From positions 1 to 64,000 of the forward strand of contig PHGD01000005.1 in NCBI GenBank assembly GCA_011090425.1: a DNA stretch of 64,000 nt, in the 5' to 3' direction. Shown piece by piece: positions 61,637 to 64,000 of this stretch. The stretch comes from Nitrospira sp. LK70 (GTDB lineage: Bacteria > Nitrospirota > Nitrospiria > Nitrospirales > Nitrospiraceae). The position numbers and the translations under genes were made by a program. Within the stretch, counting starts at the first letter, position 1; each line of letters opens with the position of its first letter. The notes beneath the pieces are model-generated. The model worked only from the letters and a program-made list of their open reading frames with translations, was not told where the DNA came from and made no database searches.

Positions 61637-64000
61637 CGAATGATAAACAGCTGCTGCGTACCTACCTTTTGTTGCAGCTTGCCCTCAATCTCGGCAATGA
61701 GTTGCTCGCGCCGACGGTCGATCTCGTCTTGGGCATCGAAGAGGGCCCTGCGGCGCTTGCCTCGTTCGGCTTCGATCGCCTTGATCTGCTTTTGCCCGGC
61801 GAGCTTTTCTTCCAACGTGAGCGCGGCAACAGCGGCTTTCCGGGTCTCTTTGATCTGCCGGTCGAATTCTTTGATTTCGCGTTCTAAGCCCACCTTCAGG
61901 TCATCGGCCCATGAATCGAGTTTGTCGACTTCGACCTCAAAGAACTCTCCGTTGCGTGTTGATATCTGGCGGCGAATAGTCTCCTGACGCTCTTCCGCTC
62001 GGGAACGCATCGTCGGATAGTCAATCGAGGTGGTCACAGGTTGGGTAACAGTTCCCGGTAGGGAAAACAGCCGCTGGATGACTTCCTCATCCAAGACTTC
62101 GCCCGTATCGGTCACTCCCGTGCAGATGAGGTAGTCCTCTACTTGGTCCAGTGCCTCTACGGTGAAGAGTGACACATTCAACACTCCAGATTTGCCGATG
62201 AACGGCTCGACCACACTGACTTTCCCGTCATGCTTGCCATACTCGAAAGTCAGCTCTGCTGATTCCAAGGCACGATCTTTCGCTTGCATCAATACATGTT
62301 CGGCCAAAGGATGAGCGAGTCGATACAGGTGGGCTTCTCCTGTCCGACGAGGGAGTTCATACAGTCCAAGCGGAATGTCGCCTTCGAACGGACAGGACTT
62401 CAGCTTGAACGAGGAATCCGTGAGAAAGTCTGCGTGGTCGCGCAATTCATAGCGTGTCAGCTGCATCAAGATACGTTCGTAGCGATTCAGATAGAGCCGT
62501 GAGTGTTCGTCGCTGACGCGGAGCTTCTCCCGCACTTCGTCGTCAAAGTGCTCGAACAGGAGCTGTCGGGCGCGGGTCATGGCTTCATCAATCTGGGTGC
62601 CGAGTTCGCTCTGTAACTGGTCGAAGGAGGTTTTGATTTCCTGCGGAGTACGGCAACGCTGGTAGATGTCGGCAATGCGTTTCTCGAAATCCACGCCGGA
62701 CTCGATCGCGCCCAAGACTTCGTCGCTGGCGCCAAAGACTCCTTCGAAGAGCTGGAACTTCTCGGATAGTAGGCGGAAAACATGCTGGTCAGCTTCGTTG
62801 GTCTGATTCAGGAAATTCACGACCACGACATCGTGTTTCTGCCCATAGCGGTGGCATCGGCCAATGCGTTGCTCAATGCGTTGCGGGTTCCACGGAAGGT
62901 CATAGTTGACCACGAGGGAGCAGAATTGAAGATTGATGCCCTCGGCTCCCGCTTCCGTGGCAATCATAATCTGGCCCTGGTCTTTGAAGTAGTCCACGAT
63001 AGCGGAGCGCATATCGGCGGAGCGAGAGCCAGTGACCCGGTCTGTGCCTCGATGACGTTCAAGCCATGCCTGGTAGATCTGTTTCGACTTCTCGTCGTTG
63101 TTTGCGCCGTTGAACAAGACGATGTGGTCTTTCCACGGACTGTCCGCGAGAACCCGAAGCAGGTATTCCTGGGTTCGTCTGGATTCGGTAAAGATGATCG
63201 CTTTCTGAGCCGCTCCGAGTTCTGCCGCCTTCCCGAAGGCTGTTCGCAACGCGGTGAGGAGAGCCTGCCCCTTCGCGTTGTGGGTGATCGAGACGGCCAG
63301 TTTACTGAAGCCTTCAAGATCCTCGATCTCCTGTTGAATGGCCTTGCGATCCGCTTCGCTCAGGGGTTCAGATGGGGCCTCTTCCTCCTCCCATTCGTCT
63401 GCGATCTCGTCCAGGGCCTCGAAGTCCTCCTCCAGCGCTGCTTCCAGCGGATTTGGTCCGTCAGCCTGTCGAAGCCGTTCACGAAGGCGGGAACTCATGG
63501 AATCCAGCGCGCCAGCGATTGCGAAGGAGGAGGAGGCCAAGAGCTTGCGAAGCACGAGCGTCATCAGAGACCGTTGACTCGACGGGAGCGCTTGCAGGTT
63601 GTCTCGCCGGAGATAGTCGGACACCAGATGATAGAGCCGGTCTTCGCTCTCCGCCGGCGTAAACGGCTGCACCATAGGAAGGCGCTTGGTATAGCGCACA
63701 TAGGGCAAGACTTGGCGACGCAGGGTGCGCTTACAAAGCGGTTGTAGCCGGGCTTTCAGGGTGTCGAAGGTCGCCTGGTTGTGCAGATTTGCAAACTGGT
63801 CTTTAAAGCTCTTGAGGTCGCCGAAGATACGGTCGTCGACCACACTCACCAACCCATACAACTCCAGCAGCGAGTTCTGTAGTGGGGTGGCGGTAAGGAG
63901 CAGCTTCAGCGCGTCTCTGAGGGCATGCTTCAGCGTATTGGCGATGATGTTGGTCGGTTTATAAACGTTTCGTAGACGATGGGCTTCGTCGATCACAACC
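61621..64000 (-). CDS. SNF2-type helicase, N-terminus outside window
   Basis: At least 793 residues of an SF2 helicase of the SNF2/RapA type. The visible part starts at the DEAH box (VVIDEAHRLRN), followed by LLLTATPLQNS (motif III), AIIFTESRRTQEYLLRVL (IV), MIATEAGAEGINLQFCSLVVNYDLPWNP (V) and QRIGRCHRYGQ (VI). Walker A lies beyond the window edge. The C-terminus is a coiled coil (EEKLAGQKQIKAIEAERGKR) ending in WTVK. It heads the visible minus-strand defence run and overlaps the AlbA_2 gene. Helicases of this type occur in several phage-defence loci. Confidence 0.85.
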   Translation of the reverse strand, partial: VVIDEAHRLRNVYKPTNIIANTLKHALRDALKLLLTATPLQNSLLELYGLVSVVDDRIFGDLKSFKDQFANLHNQATFDTLKARLQPLCKRTLRRQVLPYVRYTKRLPMVQPFTPAESEDRLYHLVSDYLRRDNLQALPSSQRSLMTLVLRKLLASSSFAIAGALDSMSSRLRERLRQADGPNPLEAALEEDFEALDEIADEWEEEEAPSEPLSEADRKAIQQEIEDLEGFSKLAVSITHNAKGQALLTALRTAFGKAAELGAAQKAIIFTESRRTQEYLLRVLADSPWKDHIVLFNGANNDEKSKQIYQAWLERHRGTDRVTGSRSADMRSAIVDYFKDQGQIMIATEAGAEGINLQFCSLVVNYDLPWNPQRIEQRIGRCHRYGQKHDVVVVNFLNQTNEADQHVFRLLSEKFQLFEGVFGASDEVLGAIESGVDFEKRIADIYQRCRTPQEIKTSFDQLQSELGTQIDEAMTRARQLLFEHFDDEVREKLRVSDEHSRLYLNRYERILMQLTRYELRDHADFLTDSSFKLKSCPFEGDIPLGLYELPRRTGEAHLYRLAHPLAEHVLMQAKDRALESAELTFEYGKHDGKVSVVEPFIGKSGVLNVSLFTVEALDQVEDYLICTGVTDTGEVLDEEVIQRLFSLPGTVTQPVTTSIDYPTMRSRAEERQETIRRQISTRNGEFFEVEVDKLDSWADDLKVGLEREIKEFDRQIKETRKAAVAALTLEEKLAGQKQIKAIEAERGKRRRALFDAQDEIDRRREQLIAEIEGKLQQKVGTQQLFIIRWTVK

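Noticed and set aside
63457-63490. A third REP-like element inside the helicase gene
   Set aside because: A CAGCCTGTCGAAGC string resembles the REP core, but the rest of the palindrome is missing and the protein sequence there looks ordinary.

Overview
This 64 kb window looks like a chromosomal contig of a Nitrospira-like bacterium (phylum Nitrospirota). The assignment is inferred from gene content and style and could not be tested here. The clues are moderately high GC, a complete 13-gene complex I operon, a chlorite-dismutase-superfamily gene, many short DUF genes, and a recurring intergenic motif (CAGGCTGTTGAAAAAC-like) that I associate with Nitrospira genomes. Genes are dense and lie on both strands.

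Layout. 0-0.55 kb: right end of an ISL3-family insertion sequence that has cut off the start of an isoprenylcysteine methyltransferase-like gene. 0.6-8.6 kb: aldo/keto reductase, universal stress protein, zinc-ribbon protein, small-molecule kinase diverging from a cytochrome P450, and several exported or membrane proteins. 8.6-11.9 kb: a three-gene set (saccharopine dehydrogenase family, ALDH7-type aminoadipate semialdehyde dehydrogenase, VOC metalloprotein) that looks like lysine breakdown through saccharopine.

11.8-24.7 kb is accessory island 1. It carries a MNT/HEPN toxin-antitoxin pair, a truncated PIN toxin, a type I restriction-modification locus (hsdM, a HEPN-like partner, a nucleotidyltransferase-HsdS fusion, a UvrD-like helicase, a broken hsdR) and an AbiE module with a frameshifted toxin. 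Three direct copies of a 47-bp sequence, the 3' end of the VOC gene, delimit it. A dead release factor 3 fragment lies at its right edge.

24.7-40.3 kb: DUF202 protein, membrane-anchored glutaredoxin-like protein, then nuoA-B-CD-E-F-G-H-I-J-K-L-M-N for proton-pumping NADH:quinone oxidoreductase. 40.3-50.3 kb: housekeeping and unknown genes, including a trans-sulfuration-type PLP enzyme, thpR, cinA, a coproheme-decarboxylase-like heme protein, an SDR and a hicBA module.

50.4-64 kb is accessory island 2. It starts beside a tRNA-Met gene whose last 28 bp are repeated 172 bp downstream. A roughly 12.6 kb co-directional minus-strand defence cluster follows, read from 64.0 to 51.4 kb: SNF2-type helicase (cut by the window end), AlbA_2/Schlafen-like ATP-binding protein, a helicase 3' remnant, DUF2130 coiled-coil protein, a 63-aa protein, a Rad50-like ATPase with zinc hook and C-terminal HEPN-type R-x5-H motif, a type III methyltransferase, a DUF4258/DUF2283 pair and a type III restriction helicase-nuclease. 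Almost all neighbours overlap or lie within about 25 bp.

A theme runs through both islands: defence inserts sit beside duplicated, diverged ends of host or resident genes (VOC gene 3' end, hsdR 5' end, helicase 3' end, tRNA 3' end). No integrase was seen. This suggests repeated cassette replacement at gene ends. The strongest candidates for a poorly described system are the Rad50-like/HEPN ATPase with its 63-aa partner inside the type III cluster, and the nucleotidyltransferase-HsdS fusion with its HEPN-like partner.
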